Positions 24,471 through 31,666 of a DNA stretch of 64,000 nucleotides are shown here, piece by piece. Source of the DNA: Bradyrhizobium sp. dw_78 (GTDB lineage: Bacteria; Pseudomonadota; Alphaproteobacteria; Rhizobiales; Xanthobacteraceae). The stretch covers positions 248,001-312,000 of the forward strand of contig NZ_JAAVUS010000009.1 of assembly GCF_018449525.1 (NCBI RefSeq), given 5' to 3'. Both the position numbers and the translations under genes were made by a program. Below the pieces are notes generated by a model that was given only the letters and a program-made list of their open reading frames with translations, ran no database searches and was not told where the DNA came from. Each line of letters opens with the position of its first letter. Position 1 is the first letter of the stretch.

Positions 24471-24746
24471 TTAGTCGCCGAAATGCTGGGCTGCGAAATC
24501 GATTCCGGCCTGAACTTCGCTCATCGCGCGCTCGATCAGGCCAATGGCCGTCGCCTTGTGGCCGCCTTTGTCCGGTGTCGCTTCGCGCAGCGACTGCAGC
24601 GCCGTCTGAAGCTCTGCCAGAGCCCGCTCCATGTTGCCTTGATAGGCCAGCGCACCGCCGGCCGAGGCGGCAAGCAGAGCTGCCGCGCCCGCACCCGCTG
24701 CTGCGATCTGGAGAACGTTGCGACGTGTGGTGTTGTCGGTCTTCAT
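24471..24746 (-). CDS. Small Tat-exported helical protein
   Basis: A 91-residue protein. TTRRNVLQIAAAGAGAAALL is a twin-arginine signal, with cleavage probably after GGALA near residue 33. The mature part of about 58 residues looks all-helical (ALAELQTALQSLREATPDKG, then GLIERAMSEVQAGIDFA). I do not recognise a family. It precedes the Gly/Cys-rich secreted protein in an apparent two-gene operon, so both products meet in the periplasm. Confidence 0.75.
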   Translation of the reverse strand: MKTDNTTRRNVLQIAAAGAGAAALLAASAGGALAYQGNMERALAELQTALQSLREATPDKGGHKATAIGLIERAMSEVQAGIDFAAQHFGD

Positions 24747-24878
24747 AATTCAGATCTTTCCTGTTCGTGTTGGGTTAAAATCAGAAGTTCGATCTCGCTC
24801 GGGCTCGTTTGCCGTCCCGACGGTAAACAATGAAGTCCGAGCGGCGTCTCGCATTGGCAGACAGGATGGAGTGCCGCC

Positions 24879-25436
24879 CTAGCCTGCGTTTTCAGTCCAC
24901 AACCCACCGGCATCGGCCGGATAACCGGCTGCCTTGCGCACACGCGCTTTGGCCGCGAAGTAACTCTTTGACCAGGCAAAGCGATCGCCTGTTTTGGAAA
25001 GGCCCACGCTATCGGCGATGCTGGCGAGGCTGATTGTGTGACCGGCGGCGGCCCAGTTTCCTTCAGGCACATCGTCAAGGACGACCTGGATGCTTTGGCC
25101 GGCGTCCTGTCCCGAAGCTGCGGTCGCTTTGAGAACCGCGTCGGTTACCCATACATGCACTTCGCTTTTGTGCGAGGCATTCATGTAGCCTTCCGGAATA
25201 CTGACACGGATGAGGAATCGCCCAGGCGGCGAGACGTATCCATTTCCGGATTCGCCACCGGCCCACCAGTCGCCTTGAGGCAGTTCATTGAACAGAACCC
25301 ACGCAAAGGCGCGACCGCCTCTCGTATTGGCTCCGCCCTCCATGCGGATCATGATATCCGTGAGTGTTCTGGCGAGATCGGCCTTGCTGGTCTCATCGAG
25401 ATCGCCGGCGCTGTAACAAACATTCATAATAGGCAT
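24879..25436 (-). CDS. Tautomerase/MIF-superfamily-like protein
   Basis: A 185-residue protein starting MPIMNVCYSAGDLDE; after removal of Met the proline would be first, the catalytic base of tautomerases. The N-terminal 70 residues follow the 4-oxalocrotonate tautomerase-like pattern (KADLARTLTDIMIRMEGG), and the second half (VHVWVTDAVLKATAA) suggests a repeated module. The length is more than a single domain. The start at 25436 is set by AAGGAGAACTG just upstream. It lies downstream of pirin and rubredoxin on the same strand, which suggests one electron-transfer or xenobiotic-response operon. Confidence 0.75.
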   Translation of the reverse strand: MPIMNVCYSAGDLDETSKADLARTLTDIMIRMEGGANTRGGRAFAWVLFNELPQGDWWAGGESGNGYVSPPGRFLIRVSIPEGYMNASHKSEVHVWVTDAVLKATAASGQDAGQSIQVVLDDVPEGNWAAAGHTISLASIADSVGLSKTGDRFAWSKSYFAAKARVRKAAGYPADAGGLWTENAG

Positions 25437-25612
25437 ATCAGTTCTCCTTGCCTTTGTTGCCGGCGCAGTCCGCATTGGCTCCCTTGCTCCGGCAGAGCGC
25501 CGACCGGCAGGTATCGCGGCGGGGGCAAGGACGAGCCTCTCCAGGCTCGACTACCTCTGCGGTCAACCTGAGGATGCATCCAGGGTGGGAAAGGCGGACG
25601 GGATGCGCGCGC

Positions 25613-26416
25613 TCAGTGACCGGCATGTTCGCGCTCCCACTTCTTGATGTTCTCGTCATCGGTCATGATCGTCTCGACGATCATCACATCGGCATCGTCC
25701 TCGAGGACCTCGATGTTGATCGCATCGACATTCCAAATCCCCGTGCTGTCGCGGCGACCCAGCGTGACGTCGCCGCACCGAACCGATCCTTCACGCGCGA
25801 AAACATAGACGCCGTGCGACGTCGTCCGGAGACGATAGGAAAACGAGCGGCTCGCATCGGCCATCAGGCGGGAAACGCGCAGATCCTGCGCAATCGGCAA
25901 TGCGCCGCTGTCGTCGCCGACAAGCTGTACGATTTCGTTTCGCCGGCGCCGAAAATCGAAATGGGCACGATGGTAGGTCGGTGGCAGATAGAGCTGTTCT
26001 GGAAGCAGCCACAGATAGATGGCGTGCATGTCCTCCGGCGTAACGCTGAGTTCGGAATGCTTGCCGCCGGAGCCCGCCGAGAATACGTAATAGTCGCCGG
26101 CCTGGAGCCGATCGACCATGCCGGCGCCGGCCGTATTGATGTGGGTCAGTTCACCGGCGAAGACGAACGCACAGATCACAAAGTTATGGTGCGGATGCAT
26201 GTTGTAGCCGCATCCCGCACCGTGAAAGATCTCGTCGCCGAACACCCGGATCGGACCGAAACCTGGGCGGCCGCCCTGATATTCGTGGAAGTTGAAGCTG
26301 GACGCCCGGGTGACGAAGCCATCGGGATGTCCTGCAATGTAGGAAGACCGCAACCCATCAGACTTGATCATATCGTGGCCGCGCTCGGCGTTGCGGATGA
26401 TGAACGAATTGCTCAT
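25613..26416 (-). CDS. Pirin-family cupin protein
   Basis: A 267-residue bicupin of the pirin family. HGAGCGYNMHPHHNFVICAF provides the metal-site histidines and AFVFAGELTH the following strand; the C-terminal cupin (VYVFAREGSVRCGDVTLG) is degenerate, as in other pirins. Bacterial pirins include quercetin-2,3-dioxygenases and metabolic regulators, so the role is open. The rubredoxin gene lies 27 bp upstream in the same orientation. Confidence 0.88.
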   Translation of the reverse strand: MSNSFIIRNAERGHDMIKSDGLRSSYIAGHPDGFVTRASSFNFHEYQGGRPGFGPIRVFGDEIFHGAGCGYNMHPHHNFVICAFVFAGELTHINTAGAGMVDRLQAGDYYVFSAGSGGKHSELSVTPEDMHAIYLWLLPEQLYLPPTYHRAHFDFRRRRNEIVQLVGDDSGALPIAQDLRVSRLMADASRSFSYRLRTTSHGVYVFAREGSVRCGDVTLGRRDSTGIWNVDAINIEVLEDDADVMIVETIMTDDENIKKWEREHAGH

Positions 26417-26443
26417 GACTATTTGCTCCTGATTTTCTTTGGG

Positions 26444-26662
26444 TCAGGCGGTGCGGGCGAGTTCGGGGCCGCCGGGGGCATAGCCGATCACCACCATTTC
26501 AAACATGTGCTTCGGCGTGCCGCAGTCCGGGCACACCCAGTCATCGGGGATGTCCGCCCAACGCGTGCCGGGCGCTATGCCGTGCTCAGGAAGGCCAAGC
26601 GCCTCGTCGTAAGAAAAGCCGCAACCAAGACACAGCAGCAGCTTGAAGCGTTCAGTGCTCAT
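26444..26662 (-). CDS. Rubredoxin
   Basis: A 72-residue one-iron electron carrier. The two knuckles C11-L-G-C14-G and C44-P-D-C47-G are complete, and the core DEALGLPEHGIAPGTRWADIP matches alkane-hydroxylase-type rubredoxins (residues 19-39). It starts the minus-strand unit rubredoxin, pirin, tautomerase, and is divergent from a TetR gene. No rubredoxin reductase or hydroxylase gene is in sight, so the electron partner must be encoded elsewhere. Confidence 0.95.
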   Translation of the reverse strand: MSTERFKLLLCLGCGFSYDEALGLPEHGIAPGTRWADIPDDWVCPDCGTPKHMFEMVVIGYAPGGPELARTA

Positions 26663-26770
26663 TTTCTGCCTCTTTCATTGTGATGGGTGCGCCACCACAA
26701 CAAGCGTGGCGCTCTGCTGACCGGCCCTTTTTTCTCCATCGCCGTTGACGAGAGACTTGGCCGGCAACTT

Positions 26771-26846
26771 AATCTAGACAATGTTCGAAATCTAGACAGC
26801 GGTCGGATAAACCTGCTTTAAGGGCTTGTCAACCCGAATCTAGACA
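26771..26846. promoter_or_regulatory. Three copies of AATCTAGACA: probable TetR operators
   Basis: AATCTAGACA occurs at 26771-26780, 26789-26798 and 26837-26846, all in the same orientation within the 199-bp divergent region between rubredoxin and a TetR gene. Two copies continue as GCG. The third lies just 16 bp before the TetR start. Repeats at 18- and 48-bp spacing in such a place suggest the regulator's own binding sites. Confidence 0.6.
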
Positions 26847-26861
26847 GCGTAAGAATAAAAA

Positions 26862-27593
26862 ATGAAAACCAGAAAGACCTACCATCACGGTTCCCTCCGC
26901 GAGGCATTGCTTGAGGCGGCCGAAAAAATCCTCCGTACCGAGGGACTACCATCGCTGAGCTTGCGCGCGATCGCGCGCGAGGCCGGCGTCTCGCATGGCT
27001 CCCCGGCGCATCACTTCCAGGACTTGCCCGGGCTGCTCAGCGATCTCGCAGCCATCGGTTTCCTGCGGCTCGGCGATTATCTCGAGAAAGCACTCGATCG
27101 TCCGGGCGCGACACGCGATGATACCGATCGGGCCTATGTCAGCTTTGCGCTCGATAACCCCGCACTGTTCCTGCTCATGTTTCGAGAGGACCTCCTTGAT
27201 CCAAACCGCACCTCACTGGTCGAGGCTCGCAAGGTCACCTTCAGCATTCTGGACAAGATCAACGTGACCGCTGATACGCCCGCACAGGAAGCGGCTGCAG
27301 CAACAAGCAAGGTGCAGCCGGTAAAAACAGCATCTCTTGAAAAGGTCGGAGCCATGACCGCAACATGGGCCTTCGTGCATGGGTTTTCGGTCCTAGCAAT
27401 CGAAGGACAGCTAGAGCCTCTGGTGAAGCTCGGACCCAGAGGAATTGATAAAATGAAGCTGCTCGACGCTGCACTGGCCCATCTGTCGGCCCGGCGCAGC
27501 CTCGACCCAGATCCACGATCCGAAAAGCCGTCGCCGCGAGCGACGTCGTCGCGCGCATCGCGCCGCAAACGCAATGTCCATTCCCGAACATAG
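26862..27593 (+). CDS. TetR family transcriptional regulator
   Basis: A 243-residue repressor. The DNA-binding helix-turn-helix is seen as YHHGSLREALLEAAEKILRT and LRAIAREAGVSHGSPAHHF (residues 7-62), a TetR-WHG type N-terminus; the C-terminal part is helical and ends in a basic tail (RASRRKRNVHSRT). It is divergent from the rubredoxin/pirin/tautomerase operon, and the repeats between them make it the likely repressor of that operon. Confidence 0.93.
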   Translation: MKTRKTYHHGSLREALLEAAEKILRTEGLPSLSLRAIAREAGVSHGSPAHHFQDLPGLLSDLAAIGFLRLGDYLEKALDRPGATRDDTDRAYVSFALDNPALFLLMFREDLLDPNRTSLVEARKVTFSILDKINVTADTPAQEAAAATSKVQPVKTASLEKVGAMTATWAFVHGFSVLAIEGQLEPLVKLGPRGIDKMKLLDAALAHLSARRSLDPDPRSEKPSPRATSSRASRRKRNVHSRT

Positions 27594-27821
27594 ACATGGC
27601 TCTCCTCCTCACCTGATGCAGGCTGGACCGACGAAAAATCTTGGCGGCGGTAGCGCTCAGGAAGACGCGGGCGAAGCGGCGCAAGCTCGCCACGCGAGCC
27701 AGCAACGGCGATGCTGAAGGTCAGCATTTTTTCGCGATTGTGGCCGGCTGCGCGATTGATCTCTTCCCATCCGATGCGAAGCCACGTTGAATGCGGTGAC
27801 ATCCACGCATTCCGGGGCCAC

Positions 27822-28040
27822 ATGCAACATTGCGATCGAACGCCTAGCAAGCAAAAAACTCGCGACGAGGTGAGTATCGAGATTTTAGAAAAGCACCTCG
27901 ACAGGCTTGCGCTCGCCATCAGCCGCGCTGGCAAATGTGGGGCCATGTACCTGCCGATCTATGAGCGCATCGAAGCCGAACTCGACGCACTCAGGGCCAA
28001 GGAAGAGCGAATGGAGCGCGTGCATCAACGCCTCAAATGA
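27822..28040 (+). CDS. Small conserved-looking hypothetical protein
   Basis: About 72 residues, mostly helical: EVSIEILEKHLDRLALAISR, then YLPIYERIEAELDALRAKEE. The amphipathic pattern suggests a coiled coil. The start could also be the GTG at 27870 following GAG, giving about 56 residues. I do not recognise the family. It lies in the accessory stretch next to the AlpA remnant, so it is probably island cargo. Confidence 0.45.
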   Translation: MQHCDRTPSKQKTRDEVSIEILEKHLDRLALAISRAGKCGAMYLPIYERIEAELDALRAKEERMERVHQRLK

Positions 28041-28171
28041 TTGCTGGATTGAACTGAAAGCCGACCGATTTTTACGCTGTCACCGCCGATTCTGCGATCT
28101 TTCGGCGCCCCCTCTTTTCAGAAACTTCTCCGTCATTTCTGATGACATTTGAGGATTGATGGAGACGAGCG

Positions 28172-28498
28172 ATGAGTAAGTCGAAAGGTGCGACGAACCG
28201 AAACTCCGAGCAACAGAGTTCGGATTCGGGACCAACAAAAACTTCAGACGGCATTCGATCAGGAAAAGGAGCGGCGCCACTACAGTCAATCGCGCGAACC
28301 ATTCGGCGTCCGGAGCTCCATCAGCTTGTTCCGCTGGCGGACTCGACCATTTACGAGATGGAGCAGCGCGGGGAGTTTCCGCGCCGCTTCTTCATCACCG
28401 AACGCTGCGTCTGTCGCATACCATTCGAGCTCCTCAAAAATGCCCACGATGTGCGGATCGCGTATATAGGCGGCCAGGGCCTCGAAACGAACCTTTGA
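28172..28498 (+). pseudogene. AlpA-family excisionase/regulator, C-terminus replaced
   Basis: The frame encodes an AlpA-type winged-helix protein: IRRPELHQLVPLADSTIYEM and EQRGEFPRRFFITERCV are a good match to phage/island regulators that control excision. After ERCV (about 28,408) the family pattern (normally W-x-x-x-E-V-x-x-W) is lost, because the DNA from there on is the antisense of a different gene fragment. The tail to 28498 is therefore foreign. The DNA-binding core is mostly intact, so the product might still be made. Confidence 0.6.
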
Positions 28499-28705
28499 AA
28501 TCGGACGCGCTTCGCCATGTGCCGGTTCGATGACGCGAACGAGGTGCCCAACCTTTTCGATCATGCCGCGCGTCTCGGGCGTGTCTGGAAGCTCAGAAAC
28601 GCGCCCGATGCAGTTGAGGCCGAGGCCAATCAAGGTTGCGCGCTGGCTGTGATGCCGACGTATCGGGCTTCTTGTCTGCTCGATCTTGATTATCGGCCTA
28701 GTCAT
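28286..28705 (-). pseudogene. Ribosomal protein L30 paralogue fused to another gene fragment
   Basis: From the ATG at 28705 the first 60 residues are clearly an L30 (RpmD) relative: IKIEQTRSPIRRHHSQRATL, then GLGLNCIGRVSELPDT and GMIEKVGHLVRVI. Without a break it runs into ARPISKVRFEALAAYIRDPH and EELEWY, a different rhizobial protein family, and then, past about 28,408, into the antisense of the AlpA gene. The core rpmD normally lies in the ribosomal operon, so this is an extra accessory copy. Whether the L30 part is functional is unknown. Confidence 0.55.
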
Positions 28706-29093
28706 GACTCAACATCGTAAGCTGTGAGGTTAATGTCCCATGGGTCGTGACTATCCACAGGATAATCGTTCCACGTATTTCCGATACGATACTGTGTGGA
28801 TTCGCAGCAATGAAGATTCGTGCAAGTCTTAGGCGTGAATTCAAGACGCAACTGCCCCGGCTCTATCATGATCACCCGCCGATTTGCACGCCATTCTACG
28901 CCATAGCCCTATGCTGGTCTGATAGCGCTTTTCTTTTTGAACACGTGTGCTTTGATTGAAGAATGAAAACGCACTGGAGAGTGGCCATGCGATAACTCGA
29001 TGGAACGCATCCGGCAGGGATAGGGTCTTGCGATTTATGATTGGTGGGTTCGGGATCTGCGCGCGAAACTACGATTTCGCCACCGATTCCCGT
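28706..29093. other. Island-end interval left of the internal att copy
   Basis: No gene is supportable in these 388 bp. The interval contains a repeat (28874-28905) shared with the attR side at 33,212 and leads up to the att copy at 29,094. It is AT-richer than its surroundings. Confidence 0.45.
28874..28905. repeat. Arm-type repeat near the left att copy
   Basis: ACCCGCC followed by TTGCACGCCATTCTACGCCA is closely similar to the sequence at 33,212-33,245. Both copies lie 205-220 bp before an att core, which suggests integrase or excisionase arm-binding sites of related elements. Confidence 0.55.
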
Positions 29094-29112
29094 CACTCCC
29101 ACTCTATCATTT
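29094..29112. repeat. Internal att-like copy of the guaA 3' end
   Basis: TCACTCCCACTCTATCATT matches the guaA end TCACTCCCACTCGATCGTT at 17 of 19 positions, including the first 12 in a row. The 25-30 bases before it (GAAACTAC and onward) are also similar between the two places. Confidence 0.65.
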
Positions 29113-29340
29113 CAGACAAAGTCTCGTCGTTGATTTGCCAGCACAATTCTTCAAGTCTGACGGACAAATGCCGACGGTATACCCGCCGCAATCTTTTAGT
29201 CTTGAATACACAGAAAAATTTGAGCCGTTTGCGCTCTCCGAGATTTCGCCACCTATCGGTGTCAATCGAGTGATCAGCGCAACCGGCGGGGTCAAGACTG
29301 CCGTGACCGCCCTGGTTAGGCGTATGTTCAAATACCGTCA
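29113..29340. other. Short interval with no recognisable gene
   Basis: Frames on both strands are open for up to about 100 codons, but none has a familiar motif or a good start. Probably non-coding remnant DNA inside the element. Confidence 0.35.
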
Positions 29341-29344
29341 GAGA

Positions 29345-29730
29345 TTAGCGACGCGCGAGTCGGTCGTTCGATGCCCTTCCCTCGTTCATCAGGTCGCGCG
29401 CGATCGGCAGCGTCATGCCGACGACGCCGCCCTTGGAAGATGAATATGCCGCCTGCCCATCTGCCCGTCCTCGGCCGCAATCGAAGCGGTATTGAAGATC
29501 GCTCCGCGCTCGCCGTCCTCGAGCGGAGTCAGCGACAGCATGCCCTTCGCCGACTTCGCGATGCGGCGGAAAGCTGCCTTCCTTGCCGATAAAAACGGCC
29601 TGTTCGAGCAGCCAGGCCATGCTGCCCGCAGTCTTGCCGCTCTTGGTGCTGCCCTCGATCCACGAATAGCGTTCGACGCCGAACAGGGCCGCCTGCTGCT
29701 TGGTATAACCGGACCGACCAACGGCCCCCC
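29345..29730 (-). pseudogene. Chimeric scrap: phage terminase large subunit joined to SDR fragment
   Basis: The minus strand from about 29,730 reads YTKQQAALFGVERYSWIEG, then STKSGKTAGSMAWLLEQA, the N-terminal ATPase (Walker A) part of a phage terminase large subunit. Soon after, it changes to a short-chain dehydrogenase fragment: GAIFNTASIAAEDGQMG in one frame and QAAYSSSKGGVVGMTLPIA with RDLMNEG in the next, the Y-x-x-x-K catalytic region. Both parents are cut at both ends and the SDR part is frameshifted. This shows phage and metabolic DNA brought together by recombination in the island. Confidence 0.65.
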
Positions 29731-29746
29731 GCTACGGGGGCCTTTT
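29723..29746 (+). terminator. Intrinsic-terminator-like hairpin
   Basis: GGCCCCC and GGGGGCC pair around a short loop and are followed by TTTT on the plus strand, then CG. The flanks CCAACG and CGTTGG can lengthen the stem. It could stop transcription entering the HTH gene region from the left, or the structure could act on the opposite strand. Confidence 0.55.
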
Positions 29747-29885
29747 CGTTGGTGGCCCCCATTACCCGCTTGGGAGCGCGGTAATATAGAACCGTCTCAC
29801 AAGATGAAAGTATCTGAGGTCACGCCAAAAGTGCGAAAAACCGCCATTACTGTCATTTAATATAAAAGAAAACTATCCCAGCCTA

Positions 29886-29907
29886 CCGTTTTTTGATTAG
29901 AAAACGG
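29886..29907. promoter_or_regulatory. Inverted repeat upstream of the HTH gene
   Basis: CCGTTTT and AAAACGG form 7-bp arms around 8 bases, ending 21 bp before the HTH start at 29929, with an AT-rich promoter-like stretch just upstream. This would suit autoregulation by the HTH protein. Confidence 0.45.
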
Positions 29908-29928
29908 CCATGATCGAGACGAGGCACC

Positions 29929-30435
29929 ATGACCAACACCGACACCAGCAGGGAGCCGCTGCGGCAGAGTCGTGTCCGGCAGAAATGGGATTGTGTGACG
30001 GACCCGGGCTTCCTGACGCTGCCCTATGTGCTGTTGCTCCATCAGTCGGACCTGAAGATCTCCAGCGAGCATCTGAACGTCCTTTTGAACTTCATCGCGC
30101 ACTGGCATTCGAACGGCCGGATGCCGCATCCCCGGACCAGCACCATCGCCAACCGGATGGGCATCAGCCCCAGGTCGGTTCAACGCGCGATGTCGTGGCT
30201 TATCGAGAACGGTTTCCTCGCCAAGCTGCCTCGCCTGCGCCGGGACGACCCGCAGCAGTACGATATGTTGCCGTTGGTCGAGAAACTGAAACCCTACGCC
30301 ATGGAGCGCATCAGGTTCATTCAGGAGAAGGATTTCGAGCGCGTGCTGGATGACAACATCCACATCGCGACGCAGAAGACCGCCAAGGAGATGTTCGGCG
30401 ACGTTGTGAAGAAGCTTACCGAGAACGAACTTTAG
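29929..30435 (+). CDS. Helix-turn-helix protein of the island element
   Basis: A 168-residue protein with a winged-helix region in the middle: HPRTSTIANRMGISPRSVQR followed by AMSWLIENGFLAKLPRLR. This pattern is like replication-initiator or MarR/GntR-like HTH proteins used by phages and plasmids. The N-terminal part (GFLTLPYVLLLHQSDLKIS) is helical and may dimerise. It is the first gene of the plus-strand cargo and has an inverted repeat just upstream. It could be a regulator of the cassette or an element replication protein. Confidence 0.7.
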   Translation: MTNTDTSREPLRQSRVRQKWDCVTDPGFLTLPYVLLLHQSDLKISSEHLNVLLNFIAHWHSNGRMPHPRTSTIANRMGISPRSVQRAMSWLIENGFLAKLPRLRRDDPQQYDMLPLVEKLKPYAMERIRFIQEKDFERVLDDNIHIATQKTAKEMFGDVVKKLTENEL

Positions 30436-30451
30436 GAGTCAGCGTGCCCCA

Positions 30452-30676
30452 ATGAGTGAGCTGCTCGTACCGAGGAAGCCGCTGAAGCCGCCGCCGGGCG
30501 AATCCGAGCTGAGCCAGATCCTCGCCCATGCTCGCGCGTGTCGGGACGCGTTCGGCCCTCACCTCGGCGCGCTCGTGGTCATAGTGACGGTCATCAAGGC
30601 CCGGCCAGGATACCTCGGTGTCGCCAGCGCGGTCAGCATCGCAAGCGGCGTCTTCTATCATTTCTGGAAGCAATAG
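30452..30676 (+). CDS. Small single-span membrane protein, 74 aa
   Basis: The N-terminal half is polar and proline-rich (RKPLKPPPGESELSQILAHA), and the C-terminal half has one or two hydrophobic stretches (LGALVVIVTVIKARPGYLGV, ASAVSIASGVFYHFW). No family is recognised. It starts 16 bp after the HTH gene and ends 2 bp before the DUF2441-like gene, so the three are likely one transcript. Tiny membrane proteins of this kind occur as holin-like or effector partners in phage and defence cassettes, but nothing here proves that. Confidence 0.6.
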   Translation: MSELLVPRKPLKPPPGESELSQILAHARACRDAFGPHLGALVVIVTVIKARPGYLGVASAVSIASGVFYHFWKQ

Positions 30677-30678
30677 GG

Positions 30679-31206
30679 ATGCCCCCCAAAATCTACCTCC
30701 GTGTCGATGTCCGGTCCTTTGCGCCCGGTGACATCATCCCTCCCGGCCGAACCTTCATGCAGAAGCACAAGCCGAAGGGTACGGGGATGAAGGAACTGTT
30801 GGCGTCAACTGCGCCGACTGGGATGCCGGCGAGAGGCGATCAGCTTTTTGTTTTCGAGGAAGAACCCTGCGCTCATTGGTATCTGGCAAAGACGACAGGC
30901 GGACGCCTCTATAGGGTTAGTCTTGAGGATGAGATCGTCCATCGCGGCGACATGAACCTGCTCGACGAGATCGGCGAGAGCCAGGATGAGGCCGAGCGAA
31001 AGCTGCTGGCTGAGCAATATTGGCGCGGCGAACTTGGCGCTAAGCCCTGCGTCGAGGTTATGGTCCCGAAGGCGCGCGTAACCGACGAGATCGTGCTCAC
31101 CGCGGAACAGATACGTGACGTATGGGCCACCAAAGGTCTCAAGCACGTTGAATTCGAAAAGGAGTCCATCGAGGACCTTCTGGCAAACGGGCTGGGCGAG
31201 GAATAG
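30679..31206 (+). CDS. DUF2441-like protein, possible ADP-ribosyltransferase fold
   Basis: A 175-residue protein. RVDVRSFAPGDIIPPGRTFM at the start, a middle W-Y-L-A-K strand, and the YWRGE segment with CVEVMVPKARVTDEIVL near the end resemble DUF2441, a family I recall as belonging to the ADP-ribosyltransferase superfamily. That assignment needs a profile search. The ATG at 30679 follows the stop of the small membrane protein by two bases. If the fold is right, the product would modify a macromolecule using NAD+. It is separated from the kinase by a small convergent gene. Confidence 0.55.
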   Translation: MPPKIYLRVDVRSFAPGDIIPPGRTFMQKHKPKGTGMKELLASTAPTGMPARGDQLFVFEEEPCAHWYLAKTTGGRLYRVSLEDEIVHRGDMNLLDEIGESQDEAERKLLAEQYWRGELGAKPCVEVMVPKARVTDEIVLTAEQIRDVWATKGLKHVEFEKESIEDLLANGLGEE

Positions 31207-31242
31207 CTGCGGAGTTTGCAATTAATTGCACTAGTCGCGGCA

Positions 31243-31446
31243 TTATCTCACGACCAGCTTCGCGAGAAACACCGCTACGGTGCCCATCACTCCGGCGCTG
31301 GCCACGATCGCCAGCACCATCAGGATGAACCCACGCCACGGGCCGAAGGCATCGACGACCCGATCGGACTGAGCCAGGACGGCCGCCAATCCGAATTTTG
31401 GACGCAGACTGTCATTCACCCGTTCTGGGTGTTTTTTCGTCGCCAT
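31243..31446 (-). CDS. Small single-span membrane protein, 67 aa
   Basis: Encoded opposite to its neighbours. The N-terminus is basic (MATKKHPERVNDSLRPKF), followed by one long hydrophobic segment (FILMVLAIVASAGVMGTVAV) and a short end. The sequence FGPWRGFILMVLAIV parallels FGPHLGALVVIVTVI of the other small membrane protein at 30452, so the two could be distant relatives. No family is recognised. A 14-bp perfect palindrome (TGCAATTAATTGCA, 31216-31229) lies between its end and the end of the DUF2441-like gene. Confidence 0.55.
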   Translation of the reverse strand: MATKKHPERVNDSLRPKFGLAAVLAQSDRVVDAFGPWRGFILMVLAIVASAGVMGTVAVFLAKLVVR

Positions 31447-31666
31447 TATCCTGTCCTCACACGAGGCTGTTAAACCCGGAAACTCGATACGCCGTGCAGC
31501 CGTTGCAGCAACGCACCCTATGGTCCACCGGACGCCGTCAACCGCAACGCACCGCCGAGGCTAGCCTGTGAAAGGCGTGAAGTTACGCAAGAAGGCTCGC
31601 TCGATGTGGGGGGTTGAACGGGCGCGGCAATCGACAGCGATAGGGCGATCGGCTAATAGCCGCGGC

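Noticed and set aside
25448..26683. A 411-codon plus-strand open frame over pirin and rubredoxin
   Set aside because: Antisense of two clearly recognisable genes; no ribosome binding site.
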